Shown here in pieces: positions 1-6,830 of a DNA stretch of 10,290 nucleotides. Numbering within the stretch: position 1 is the first letter of the stretch; each line of letters opens with the position of its first letter. The position numbers were made by a program, and so were the translations under genes. This DNA comes from Pseudomonadota bacterium (GTDB lineage Bacteria; Pseudomonadota; Gammaproteobacteria; JAKAQQ01), in the NCBI GenBank assembly GCA_021852325.1, contig JAJZNM010000066.1:1-10290 (forward strand), written 5' to 3'. Below the pieces are notes generated by a model. That model did not search any database. It had not been told where the DNA came from and saw only the letters and a program-made list of their open reading frames with translations.

Positions 1-3
1 AAA

Positions 4-40
4 CGGGGTCTATTTCCGTCGAATCAAACCTTAGGCCCCG
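4..40. other. Imperfect hairpin upstream of the GldA-like gene
   Basis: Bases 4-12 (CGGGGTCTA) can pair with 32-40 (TAGGCCCCG) through nine base pairs including one G-T wobble, leaving a 19-base loop. No T-run follows on the + strand, so it is not a good intrinsic terminator for that direction. It lies just before the first gene and could be the tail of an upstream transcript or part of the operon leader. The left edge of the window prevents a decision. Confidence 0.25.
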
Positions 41-61
41 GGAAGCGGGTGATTGCGCAAC

Positions 62-1015
62 ATGGCTGAACTTTTGATCGAAGCCCAGAACCTGACCCGC
101 TGCTACGGTGCGCGCACCGCCATCGAGGACGTCTCCCTCACGCTCGGTCGCGGCGAGATCCTCGGGTTCCTCGGTTTGAACGGGGCCGGGAAAAGCACAA
201 CACTCCGGATCCTCTCGGGCGCGCTGGCGCCATCGACCGGACGGATCACGATTGCCGGCGTAGACCTCCTGAACGCCCCCCGGGAAGCCAAGCGCAAGCT
301 CGGCTTCCTCCCTGAGCACCCGCCGCTCTATCCGGAACTCACGGTTGCGGAATATCTCCACTTCTGTGCGCGCATCCATGGCATCCCGGGGAAGCAGGTG
401 CCCGCTGCGGTCGCTCTCGCACAGGAGCAAACCCAGCTCACGGACATGTCGAGGAGGCTCATCCGGAACCTGTCCAAGGGTTACCAGCAGCGGGTGGGCC
501 TCGCCCAGGCGATCCTGCACGAACCGGAAGTCCTCCTCCTCGACGAGCCCACGGTCGGACTCGATCCCGCCCAGATCCAGAGTATCCGGGATCTCATCCG
601 CACGCTCGGCACCCGGCACAGCGTGATTTTCTCGAGCCACCTGTTGGCCGAGGTCGAGTCCCTCTCGACACGGGTGGTGATCATCCATGAGGGCCGTCTC
701 GTCCTGTCCCAGGAACTCGCGACACTCGATGCCGCGCGTGCCTGCCGGGTCCACCGGATCGGGCTCCGGCGGCCGCCCGCACTCCGGATCCTGGAAGGGC
801 TCGAGGGCGTGAGTGGGGTCAGCGCACAAAGCGATGACATGTTCCGCATCGAGCATACGGGCGAGTCCGGGTTTCCCGAGTACCTCCTCCGCGAGGCGGT
901 CAGACGGGAATGGGCCCCTTTTGCACTGAGCCCCGAGCGAGCCAATCTCGAGGAGATCTTCCTGTCCCTCACCCGGGGCAACGTCGCTCCGGCCACCCCG
1001 GGAGTCGCGGCATGA
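62..1015 (+). CDS. GldA-like ABC transporter ATP-binding protein
   Basis: ATPase subunit of a Gld-type ABC-2 transporter, working on the cytoplasmic face with the permease encoded next. Residues, counted from the ATG at 62 (317 aa): Walker A GLNGAGKST at 38-46, signature LSKGYQQRV at 137-145, Walker B VLLLDEP at 157-163, and the switch His at 193. The Q-loop reads FLPEHPPLY (about 82-90), with Glu where most ABC ATPases have Gln; this LPEH form is typical of the GldA group and is the best family marker. The C-terminal ~100 residues form the poorly conserved tail common to ABC-2 ATPases. A TTG at 53 is in frame, but the ATG at 62 gives the usual family N-terminus. The stop overlaps the next start as ATGA, which implies translational coupling. 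The substrate is unknown; gliding itself is not implied. Confidence 0.93.
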   Translation: MAELLIEAQNLTRCYGARTAIEDVSLTLGRGEILGFLGLNGAGKSTTLRILSGALAPSTGRITIAGVDLLNAPREAKRKLGFLPEHPPLYPELTVAEYLHFCARIHGIPGKQVPAAVALAQEQTQLTDMSRRLIRNLSKGYQQRVGLAQAILHEPEVLLLDEPTVGLDPAQIQSIRDLIRTLGTRHSVIFSSHLLAEVESLSTRVVIIHEGRLVLSQELATLDAARACRVHRIGLRRPPALRILEGLEGVSGVSAQSDDMFRIEHTGESGFPEYLLREAVRREWAPFALSPERANLEEIFLSLTRGNVAPATPGVAA

Positions 1016-1764
1016 TCCGCGCGCTGGCCCAAAAGGAGCTCCGCTCGTTTTTCGCCTCACCCCTCGCCTGGGTGATCCTTGCGGTCGCGAGCCTCATTCT
1101 CGCGTGGATCTTCCTGCTTCAGGTTGACCTGTTTCTCCGCGTGATGCCCCGTCTCGCGCTTTATCCCCACGAATCCGGGGTGACCGCCCTGGTCGCCATG
1201 CCGCTCTTGCGAAGCGCCACGATCATCCTGCTCCTCCTCACCCCGCTCCTCACCATGCGCCTCGTGAGTGAAGAGCGCCGGCAGAAGACCCTGGATCTCC
1301 TGTATTCGTCACCCATCCGAGTCACCGAGATCGTGCTCGGGAAATACCTCGGGATCCTGGGGTTCCTGGGAGTCCTGCTCGCGCTCATCGTCCTCATGCC
1401 GGTGTCGCTCGAGCTCGGGACCCGGCTTGACTGGGGGCTCCTGGCTTCAGGGGTCCTGGGACTCGCCCTCGTGATGGCGGCTTTTGCCGCCGCCGGACTC
1501 TACCTTTCGAGCCTGACCGAGCAGCCGACCCTCGCCGCCGTTTCGAGCTTCGGGTTGCTCCTCTTTCTCTGGATCATCTCCTGGGCGGCACGCGGAAACG
1601 GTCCTGGCAGCCATATTCTCCGTTATGTCTCCCTGCTCAACCATTTTTCGGCATTCATGCGCGGGGAAGTCAAGGTGAGCGACATCCTCTACTATCTCCT
1701 CTTCATCGCCCTGTTCCTCACGCTCACGATCCGGCGGCTCGACGCCGACCGACTGGAACATTGA
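1012..1764 (+). CDS. GldF-like ABC-2 permease
   Basis: Membrane subunit partnering the preceding ATPase, 250 aa. The ATG at 1012 overlaps the ATPase stop (ATGA); longer in-frame starts would lie inside the ATPase gene and are unlikely. Hydrophobic segments are visible at about 19-38, 55-83, 107-131, 142-166, 177-192 and 226-241, giving six membrane spans as expected for ABC-2 permeases. After the second span comes SEERRQKTLDLLYSSPI (about 86-102), the cytosolic coupling motif of GldF/NosY-type permeases. Length fits the family (about 240-260 aa). The next gene begins at or within a few bases of its stop. Substrate and direction cannot be read from sequence; the family is generally treated as exporters or membrane-remodelling complexes. 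Confidence 0.92.
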   Translation: MIRALAQKELRSFFASPLAWVILAVASLILAWIFLLQVDLFLRVMPRLALYPHESGVTALVAMPLLRSATIILLLLTPLLTMRLVSEERRQKTLDLLYSSPIRVTEIVLGKYLGILGFLGVLLALIVLMPVSLELGTRLDWGLLASGVLGLALVMAAFAAAGLYLSSLTEQPTLAAVSSFGLLLFLWIISWAARGNGPGSHILRYVSLLNHFSAFMRGEVKVSDILYYLLFIALFLTLTIRRLDADRLEH

Positions 1765-1769
1765 GAGGG
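1763..1769 (+). promoter_or_regulatory. Purine-rich ribosome binding site that bears on the GldG-like start
   Basis: GAGAGGG lies partly over the permease stop codon. It abuts the ATG at 1770, too close to serve it well, but is 6 bases from the in-frame GTG at 1776. The spacing therefore favours GTG 1776 as the true start, two codons downstream of the ATG. This changes only the first two residues. Confidence 0.4.
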
Positions 1770-3134
1770 ATGGCCGTGGAACTCACCCCCCGCTCGCGCC
1801 GCAGGCTCCGGATACAGGGCGTCTTCTTCGCACTCCTCCTGTTCACCGCCGTGGGACTCGCCGCCTGGCTCACGAGCCGGATCCAGCTATCCTTCGACTG
1901 GACAGCCGTCGGCCGCAACAGCCTGACGCGGACCAGCCGCAAGATCCTCCGCTCGCTCCCTCACCGGATCGAGATCCTGGCCTTTGTGCGCCGCGAAGAT
2001 CCGCTTCGACCCGCCATCCGGCACCTCGTCAACCGCTACCGCCGTGTGGATCCGTTGATCACACTGCACTTCATCAACCCGGACATCCACTTGGCCGAGG
2101 TCCGCAAGCTCGGGATCGAGGCCGATGGGGAACTCGTGATCCGCTATGGCGGCCACAGCGAGAACCTCACCACCCTGAGCCAGACCAGCATCACCGATGC
2201 ATTGTTCCGGCTGGGACGAAGCCAGAACCTCGAAGTGCGGTTCGTGACCGGATCCGGCGAACCCTCGATTTCGGGCACGAGCCCTCGGGACTATGGCGCC
2301 TTTGCCAAAGCACTCGAACGGGAGGGCTTCAAGCTCAAGACCCTGGATCTCGCGACCCAGGCGATCCCGCGGGAAACATCCCTGCTCGTGCTGTCCGATC
2401 CCACCGCCCACTTGCTTCCATCTGAGATCGCGACGCTCGTCCGCTACGTGCATGGAGGCGGGTCCCTGCTCTGGCTCATGGAACCGGGACCGCTTGAGGG
2501 ATTGGATCCACTCGCCCGCACCCTCGGCATCCGTCTTGACAAAGGAGTGATCGTCGATGCCACGTCGCGCCTGTTCGGCATCTCGAATCCCGCCTGGCTC
2601 GTGCTCACCGCCTACCCCACAAACCCGGTGACGGCAAGCCTCAAGGCGGAGACGCTGTTCCCGGATGCCGGCGCGCTCGGAATCCGGCCCCACAGCCACT
2701 GGGTCCACGAAACGCTGCTCAGGAGCCGGCCCCTGCCAGTGAGTTGGCTCGAGGCGGGTTCCCTCCGGGGCACCCTGGTTTTCAATCCGAGGATCGGAGA
2801 CCGGGCCGGACCCCTGCGGATCGGGGTGCTCCTGACCCACAAACCCCGCACGGGGCATCCGGACACCGGCCGGGTCGCTGTCGTCGCCGACGCCCACTTC
2901 CTGGCCAATGCCTTCCTGAACGAGGGGGGCAACCAGGCGCTGGGTCTTAATCTCTTTAATTGGCTCACGGCGCAGACGGCTGATCTCAAGTTGCATGAAC
3001 CGAGCTCGAGCGACCGGACACTCACCCTCACGAACCTCGAGGAAGCGCTCCTGGGCCTCGGCTTCCTGTTTCTCATTCCTGCACTGCTCTTCGGCTGGGG
3101 TCTCTGGACCTGGATCCGTCGACGGCGGCGCTGA
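1770..3134 (+). CDS. GldG-like auxiliary protein of Gld-type ABC transporter
   Basis: About 454 aa, an auxiliary component that accompanies GldA/GldF-type transporters and is predicted to lie mostly in the periplasm. One membrane span sits near the N-terminus (about 13-35) and one at the C-terminus (about 427-448), ending in RRRRR. Family signs are the FDWTAVGRNSLTRTS stretch just after the first span, the LPSEIATLVRYVHGGGSLL stretch (a ThuA/GATase-like fold element without a catalytic triad), and VVADAHFLANAFLN with LNLFNWL before the second span. The start is uncertain: the ATG at 1770 has GAGAGGG directly against it, whereas the GTG at 1776 has that same purine run at an ideal 6-base spacing; a TTG at 1761 overlaps the permease stop. 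The reading frame is intact. Confidence 0.9.
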   Translation: MAVELTPRSRRRLRIQGVFFALLLFTAVGLAAWLTSRIQLSFDWTAVGRNSLTRTSRKILRSLPHRIEILAFVRREDPLRPAIRHLVNRYRRVDPLITLHFINPDIHLAEVRKLGIEADGELVIRYGGHSENLTTLSQTSITDALFRLGRSQNLEVRFVTGSGEPSISGTSPRDYGAFAKALEREGFKLKTLDLATQAIPRETSLLVLSDPTAHLLPSEIATLVRYVHGGGSLLWLMEPGPLEGLDPLARTLGIRLDKGVIVDATSRLFGISNPAWLVLTAYPTNPVTASLKAETLFPDAGALGIRPHSHWVHETLLRSRPLPVSWLEAGSLRGTLVFNPRIGDRAGPLRIGVLLTHKPRTGHPDTGRVAVVADAHFLANAFLNEGGNQALGLNLFNWLTAQTADLKLHEPSSSDRTLTLTNLEEALLGLGFLFLIPALLFGWGLWTWIRRRRR

Positions 3135-3140
3135 GCTTCC

Positions 3141-4019
3141 ATGCGTCAAAAAACCTGGATCAATCTTGGACTCGCATTCCTTGTGCTCGCGCTGGCGCTC
3201 GCGCTCCACTTCGGGCTCGGCCGGCCCAGAGTCCCACGCGCGAAACCGTTGCTTTCAGATCCCCCGAGCCGGGTCAACCGCCTGGCTTTCGCCTTCGCCG
3301 GCCATCCCCGGGTGGTCTTCAGGAAGACCGGGGGACAGTGGTGGCTGGTTGCCCCTTTCCGGGCGCGGGCCGAAAACCTGAACCTCGAGTCCCTGATCGA
3401 GGGTCTCGGCGAAACCGTGCATGCCGCCTATCCGGCCTCCCGCTTCAAGCTTGGCGCGATCGGGCTCCTCCCCGCGAGAATGCGCCTTTGGGTCAACCAC
3501 CAGGAACTCGACTTCGGAGCCCGCGACCCGGTGGGCCATCTCCGCTTCATCCGCGAGGGAAACCGGATCCTGCTCGTCGAAGACGTGCTGTATTACCGGC
3601 TGGCGGGCAGCTTCTACCCGTTGCTTTCGCCGCGGCTCCTGCCCGCCGGGAGCCGTATCGCCACTCTCGAGATCCCAGGTCTCACCCTCAACCGCACCGC
3701 GAAAGGCGGCTGGCATCTCACACCCGCGGTGAAAGCGGTGAGTTCGGACAGGATCGCGCGGTTGATCCGGCGCTGGACGTATGCCAGCGCACTGAGCGTG
3801 GGACCCAAAGGGCATGGGCGGCCCCTGGGAACGATCGTGATCCGCCTCATCGGCCGGAAAAGGCCACGGGTGTACCGACTGGTCCACGATTCCTTCGGAT
3901 TCGCACTGGTGAGCCGCATCCGGCCTTTGCGATTCGTGTTTCCGAAGGCGGTCGAGCCCCGGATGTTCACGCTTCGCGCCAACCGGCGCAAACCGCATGC
4001 CCGAGCTCCCCGAGGTTGA
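3141..4019 (+). CDS. DUF4340 domain protein, Gld-type ABC cluster
   Basis: 292 aa. An N-terminal membrane anchor (about 8-26) is followed by a long soluble domain, probably periplasmic. The sequence fits DUF4340: after the anchor come SRVNRLAFAF, then FRKTGGQWWLVAPF (the typical strand pattern with a W-W-L turn), then a stretch on residue choice and a Leu/Asn-rich helix (about 77-90). DUF4340 genes commonly sit right after GldG-like genes, so the context supports the call independently. Six bases separate it from the previous stop, and no strong Shine-Dalgarno is visible, so translation is probably coupled. Its role is unknown; it may help the GldG-like protein on the outer face of the membrane. 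The last 23 bases also encode the start of mutM. The basic C-terminal tail (NRRKPHARAPRG) lies partly in that overlap. Confidence 0.82.
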   Translation: MRQKTWINLGLAFLVLALALALHFGLGRPRVPRAKPLLSDPPSRVNRLAFAFAGHPRVVFRKTGGQWWLVAPFRARAENLNLESLIEGLGETVHAAYPASRFKLGAIGLLPARMRLWVNHQELDFGARDPVGHLRFIREGNRILLVEDVLYYRLAGSFYPLLSPRLLPAGSRIATLEIPGLTLNRTAKGGWHLTPAVKAVSSDRIARLIRRWTYASALSVGPKGHGRPLGTIVIRLIGRKRPRVYRLVHDSFGFALVSRIRPLRFVFPKAVEPRMFTLRANRRKPHARAPRG

Positions 4020-4812
4020 AACGATCCGGCGCGCGCTCGCGCCACAGGTGGCCGGCCAGACCATCCTTGCGCTCGATGTCCTGCAACTCCATCTCCGGTT
4101 CCCGGTCCCACAAACCCTGGCCCAGGACCTTCCGGGGCGGAAAATTCTGGGACTCGAGCGGCGCGGGAAATACCTGGTGTTCAGACTCACGGGCGACCGC
4201 TACCTCCTCGTCCATCTCGGCATGTCCGGCCGACTGCGCCTGGCAGGCCCCGAGACACCGCTCCTCGCCCATGAGCACTGGCAACTCAGGCTCGAGACGG
4301 TCGCGCTCCGCCTGAGGGATCCGCGGCGCTTCAGCCTTTTGCTTGAAGGATCCGGCTCTCCGGGTGCCCATCCCCTGCTTCGTCGGCTCGGCCCGGAACC
4401 ACTCGAAGCCCAATTCACGGAAACCTACTGGATCGAGACCGTGCGCCACCGCAAGGCCGCCATCAAGACCCTGCTCATGGATGGCCGGATCGTGGCCGGG
4501 GTCGGCAACATTTATGCGAATGAGGCGCTCCACCGCAGCGGGATCCACCCGAACCGTCCGGGCCGCCGTCTCGCAAAAGCCCGCCTCCTCCGCCTCCATG
4601 CCATGACCCGGACCGTCCTTCTAGAAGCACTGGATTCCGGGGGCAGCACTCTGCGTGACTACCGGAAGATCGATGGCACTCCCGGCGAGTTCAACAGCGT
4701 GTTCCGCGTCTACGGACGCGGGGGGGCACCCTGCCTTGCCTGCGGACATCTGATCCGCCAGATCCGGACGGGACAACGTTCGACGTTCTATTGCCCGGTC
4801 TGCCAGACCTAA
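3997..4812 (+). CDS. mutM: Formamidopyrimidine-DNA glycosylase (MutM/Fpg)
   Basis: Base-excision repair enzyme that removes 8-oxoguanine and ring-opened purines and cuts the abasic site, acting in the cytoplasm on DNA. It has the full set of family features in 271 aa: N-terminal MPELPEVET, with Pro2 as nucleophile and Glu3 as general acid; Lys58 in RRGKYL; HLGMSG at 73-78; the helix-two-turn-helix signature GVGNIYANE at 168-176; GGSTLRDY at 215-222; and a C-terminal zinc finger with Cys246, Cys249, Cys266 and Cys269, plus Arg261 in GQRST. Length is normal. Its start lies 23 bases inside the DUF4340 gene in another frame. The start is fixed because Pro2 must follow the initiator Met. No clear Shine-Dalgarno is seen, so expression probably depends on the upstream operon. 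Confidence 0.98.
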   Translation: MPELPEVETIRRALAPQVAGQTILALDVLQLHLRFPVPQTLAQDLPGRKILGLERRGKYLVFRLTGDRYLLVHLGMSGRLRLAGPETPLLAHEHWQLRLETVALRLRDPRRFSLLLEGSGSPGAHPLLRRLGPEPLEAQFTETYWIETVRHRKAAIKTLLMDGRIVAGVGNIYANEALHRSGIHPNRPGRRLAKARLLRLHAMTRTVLLEALDSGGSTLRDYRKIDGTPGEFNSVFRVYGRGGAPCLACGHLIRQIRTGQRSTFYCPVCQT

Positions 4813-4835
4813 GCATTGCGGCGCCGTCCAAAACA

Positions 4836-4864
4836 AAACCGGCGGGTGAGAACCCCGCCGGTTT
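4836..4864 (-). terminator. Intrinsic terminator between convergent mutM and PG-binding genes
   Basis: A perfect 11-base-pair stem (4836-4846 AAACCGGCGGG with 4854-4864) closes a 7-base loop. Read on the - strand it is followed by TTTTGTTTT (4838-4830), a good U-tract, so it should stop transcription of the secreted PG-binding gene efficiently. On the + strand only TTT follows, so it would act more weakly after mutM. Confidence 0.85.
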
Positions 4865-4870
4865 CATGGA

Positions 4871-4886
4871 CTCCCGTTGTCGGGAG
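4871..4886. other. Short hairpin next to the terminator
   Basis: CTCCCG (4871-4876) pairs with CGGGAG (4881-4886) around a TTGT loop. It has no T-run on either side. It lies in the 3' untranslated region of the minus-strand PG-binding gene, just before the main terminator, where it could protect the mRNA end. This is a structural observation only. Confidence 0.4.
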
Positions 4887-4917
4887 CCCCATTTCCAAAC
4901 CCCGTCCAGGCTGGATC

Positions 4918-5274
4918 TTACTTCTTGTGCCAGCCTTTCTTGTGGCTCCAGCCCTTCATGAGACCCAGCTTGACCAAGGTCATGTGGTTGAGGTGGCCGG
5001 TGGCCTTGAGACCATTTTTCATCTGGAACGACTTGATGGCCATCATGGTCTTCGGACCCCACATCCCATCGGCCTTGAGCATCGCGCCGTGATGGTTGAG
5101 TGCCATCTGCACTTTCTTGAGCCAGGCGCGCCGCTGGGCCATCGACATCTTGTGATGCATCATCTTGTGCATCATCGGTTTTGGGGCGGGCGTCATCGTG
5201 CCGTTGCCGGCAAGCGCAAGCGGGGCGATGACCAGCGCGCCGATTGCGATGCCGAGAGAAAGGTATTTCTTCAT
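4918..5274 (-). CDS. Secreted Met/His/Lys-rich peptidoglycan-binding-domain protein
   Basis: 118 aa. The signal peptide is MKKYLSLG followed by a hydrophobic core, with a likely cleavage site after Ala-Leu-Ala at 20-22. Next comes a short linker, MMHKMMHHKMSM at 34-45, and then a PG_binding_1-type domain (about 46-106) with the typical pattern of a VQMALN helix, ADGMWGPKT at 68-76, IKSFQMKNGL at 80-89 and TGHLNHMTLVKLG. The tail is HKKGWHKK. The start at 5274 is chosen over a longer frame because of the signal peptide and a GGAG at 5283-5286, 8 bases upstream. By my count it has 16 Met, 9 His and 18 Lys but a single acidic residue (Asp69), which is extreme for this family. It probably binds the cell wall in the periplasm. 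Metal (copper-like) binding by the linker is a guess. No catalytic domain is present. Confidence 0.87.
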   Translation of the reverse strand: MKKYLSLGIAIGALVIAPLALAGNGTMTPAPKPMMHKMMHHKMSMAQRRAWLKKVQMALNHHGAMLKADGMWGPKTMMAIKSFQMKNGLKATGHLNHMTLVKLGLMKGWSHKKGWHKK

Positions 5275-5359
5275 GTCAAAATCTCCAAGGTTGCTGTCAT
5301 TGGGTATCAAAGTGTTATGCAGACCAGCTTTCCAAATGGTGAATCCGGAAATCGCATCT

Positions 5360-5365
5360 ATGATA
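5360..5365 (-). promoter_or_regulatory. Possible -10 element for the PG-binding gene
   Basis: On the - strand TATCAT matches five of six consensus bases, with a weak TTGCGG 18 bases upstream as a -35. It would give a leader of about 80 bases before the ATG at 5274. The rest of the 150-base gap shows no better promoter. The match is weak, and chance is a real possibility. Confidence 0.22.
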
Positions 5366-5381
5366 CTCGTCCCCATTCATG

Positions 5382-5404
5382 CCCCGCAACCAAGATTGGC
5401 GGGG
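5382..5404. other. Hairpin downstream of the hydrolase gene
   Basis: CCCCGC (5382-5387) pairs with GCGGGG (5399-5404) around an 11-base loop. It lies 20 bases past the hydrolase stop on the - strand, where a terminator is expected, but no T-run follows it, so it would be at best a weak or Rho-assisted stop, or an RNA-stabilising stem. Confidence 0.35.
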
Positions 5405-5424
5405 TAGAGAATCCCTCCAGACCC

Positions 5425-6339
5425 CTAAATTACCGGGCTGGCATCGATGAGTTGCCGGACGACTTTCCAGATCGTGTCTTGACGGCGCAACGGTAACGAA
5501 AAATGTCCCTCTCCTGAATGGACTTCCAGAGTGACACCGTGTAGCTTTTTTACAAAGGCTTCGGCCCGCTCCAGCGGGATGATCCGGTCCTGGTCACCAT
5601 GGAGAACCCGCAACGGCTTCTCGAATGCACCTTGGAATCCATCGGGGAACGGGGTGAGATAGCGCTTGAGATCATCCGCGAGCCCGGCACCCCTGCCCTC
5701 GAGGCCTGACACCCAGGAGGCCATGAGCGTTCGCCGCACATCAGGGTCTTTGAGCGTGGCCTGGTCGACCGGTGCCACGAAGCCTTCCACCCGCTCCAGA
5801 AGCCAGTGGGGGCGACGCCGGATCTTGCCTGCGAGGAGGCGGGCTTCAAGGCGGATCCATCCCGGGAATCCACGCTGGATCCAGCCATGGACACGCATGA
5901 GCGAGGGAAGCCCCGCACGTCCTGTGGATTCGACGAGTGGCGGGAGTCCTCCCAGGATCAGCGTGAACGCGAGGCCCGGGGGGGCGGCATCGGCCGCTGC
6001 ATAGGCATAAGGGGCACCGCCCGAGAGTGCAATCACGCCGTAACGCGTCAGTCCGAGTGCGCGCGCCAGATGTTCCTGGTAGTCTGGCCAATCCGCGAGC
6101 GTGAGATCCGGACGTGGATGGCTCTTCCCATAGCCCGGTCGGTCGATGGCATAAAGACAGACCCCATGCGTCATGGCGCTTTTGGCGGCCAAGGCACCTT
6201 CCCGGTGCGAACCCGGAAATCCGTGCAGATAGAAGACAGGGTATCCCGCGGGATCCCCGTAGCGGGCGAGAAAGCAGGTTCCACCATCGAGATGGATCCC
6301 GACGCCGGCGTCTCCTGACCCCTCAGTCACGGCTGCCAT
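5425..6339 (-). CDS. Alpha/beta hydrolase
   Basis: 304 aa, an alpha/beta-hydrolase-fold enzyme, probably cytoplasmic since no signal peptide is seen. Oxyanion-hole motif HGFPGSH at 39-45; DRPGYGKS at 66-73; nucleophile elbow ALSGGAP with Ser106 (Ala replaces the first Gly of GxSxG); acid Asp251 in HGDQDRIIP; and His279 in GEGHFS. The catalytic triad is therefore complete. A lid region lies between about 130 and 225. The frame is open far upstream through the neighbouring lipoprotein gene, but homology-like content begins only at the ATG at 6339, so I use that start; its Shine-Dalgarno is poor. It is 73 bases downstream of the lipoprotein gene on the same strand and may be co-transcribed. The substrate cannot be told; esterase, epoxide hydrolase and haloperoxidase-like activities all use this scaffold. 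Confidence 0.88.
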   Translation of the reverse strand: MAAVTEGSGDAGVGIHLDGGTCFLARYGDPAGYPVFYLHGFPGSHREGALAAKSAMTHGVCLYAIDRPGYGKSHPRPDLTLADWPDYQEHLARALGLTRYGVIALSGGAPYAYAAADAAPPGLAFTLILGGLPPLVESTGRAGLPSLMRVHGWIQRGFPGWIRLEARLLAGKIRRRPHWLLERVEGFVAPVDQATLKDPDVRRTLMASWVSGLEGRGAGLADDLKRYLTPFPDGFQGAFEKPLRVLHGDQDRIIPLERAEAFVKKLHGVTLEVHSGEGHFSLPLRRQDTIWKVVRQLIDASPVI

Positions 6340-6412
6340 GCGAGATACGGACCGGAAACCTGGTTCGAACCGGCTGGTGCGGAGGAACGCTAGGCGAAAT
6401 GGACGGGGCGGC

Positions 6413-6799
6413 TCACGGGCAAACCGTATACCGCCCCCCGGGGCAGACCGGCATGCGCGGTGGTTGTGGAGGCCGCGGGAAATGCGGCGGCGGCATCGGG
6501 TGGGGTGGGGGTGGTGGAGCTCCGCCGGGCCCAGGTGGCGGTGGCCCTCCTGATGGAGGGAGCCCTCCGGGGGGATAGACCGGGACCGGTTCGACGTAGT
6601 AGGGCGGGTAAAACATGCCGTAGCCGCCATAGAGGCCGTAGAGACCGCCGCCGTAGAGGTACGCGTTCGTGTATCCATAGCCTCCGTACCCCATGTTGTA
6701 CCCGTATCCGGGCGGGCCACCGGCAAGGCTCGCACAGCCGGAGAGCCCGGCCACACAGGCGAGTGTGAGTAACAGGAGACCGCGTTTCATGCAATTCAT
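6413..6799 (-). CDS. Low-complexity Gly/Tyr- and Pro-rich lipoprotein
   Basis: 128 aa, from the ATG at 6799. The first 22 residues are a lipoprotein signal: basic MNCMKRG, a Leu-rich core, and the lipobox LSG-Cys with the lipidated Cys at 22. The next residue is Ala, not Asp, consistent with sorting to the outer membrane. The mature part has two halves: Gly/Tyr repeats (about 30-62) and Pro-rich repeats (about 65-118). It ends VCPGGRYTVCP, with two Cys at 119 and 127. GGGTG with 6-base spacing supports the start at 6799; the Mets at 6790 and 6805 are alternatives. No enzymatic domain is visible, and I do not recognise a named family. A surface or envelope structural role is plausible. Similar low-complexity lipoproteins are common hypotheticals. 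Confidence 0.72.
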   Translation of the reverse strand: MNCMKRGLLLLTLACVAGLSGCASLAGGPPGYGYNMGYGGYGYTNAYLYGGGLYGLYGGYGMFYPPYYVEPVPVYPPGGLPPSGGPPPPGPGGAPPPPPHPMPPPHFPRPPQPPRMPVCPGGRYTVCP

Positions 6800-6830
6800 G
6801 ATCATCACCCAGGATCCAGCATAGCGCGAT

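Noticed and set aside
1887..3209. 440-codon minus-strand open frame opposite the GldG-like gene
   Set aside because: It lies antisense to a well-supported gene with family motifs. Long antisense frames are expected in GC-rich DNA, and the product shows no domain pattern.
3255..4190. 311-codon minus-strand frame opposite DUF4340/mutM, and the plus-strand frame at 3338-4315
   Set aside because: Both are shadows of the DUF4340 and mutM genes, whose motifs fix the true frames.
4908..4950. Selenocysteine or recoding signals near Cys-rich genes, considered because ArsS relatives can be selenoproteins
   Set aside because: All ArsS motif positions are ordinary Cys codons and no in-frame TGA interrupts the gene, so no recoding is needed.
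6114..6578. Plus-strand Gly-rich frame ending in GGGG repeats
   Set aside because: It is the antisense image of the Pro-rich half of the lipoprotein and the hydrolase start.
6340..6756. In-frame N-terminal extension of the alpha/beta hydrolase
   Set aside because: The extension runs through the lipoprotein gene in another frame, has Arg/Pro/Ser-rich shadow composition, and adds no hydrolase motif.
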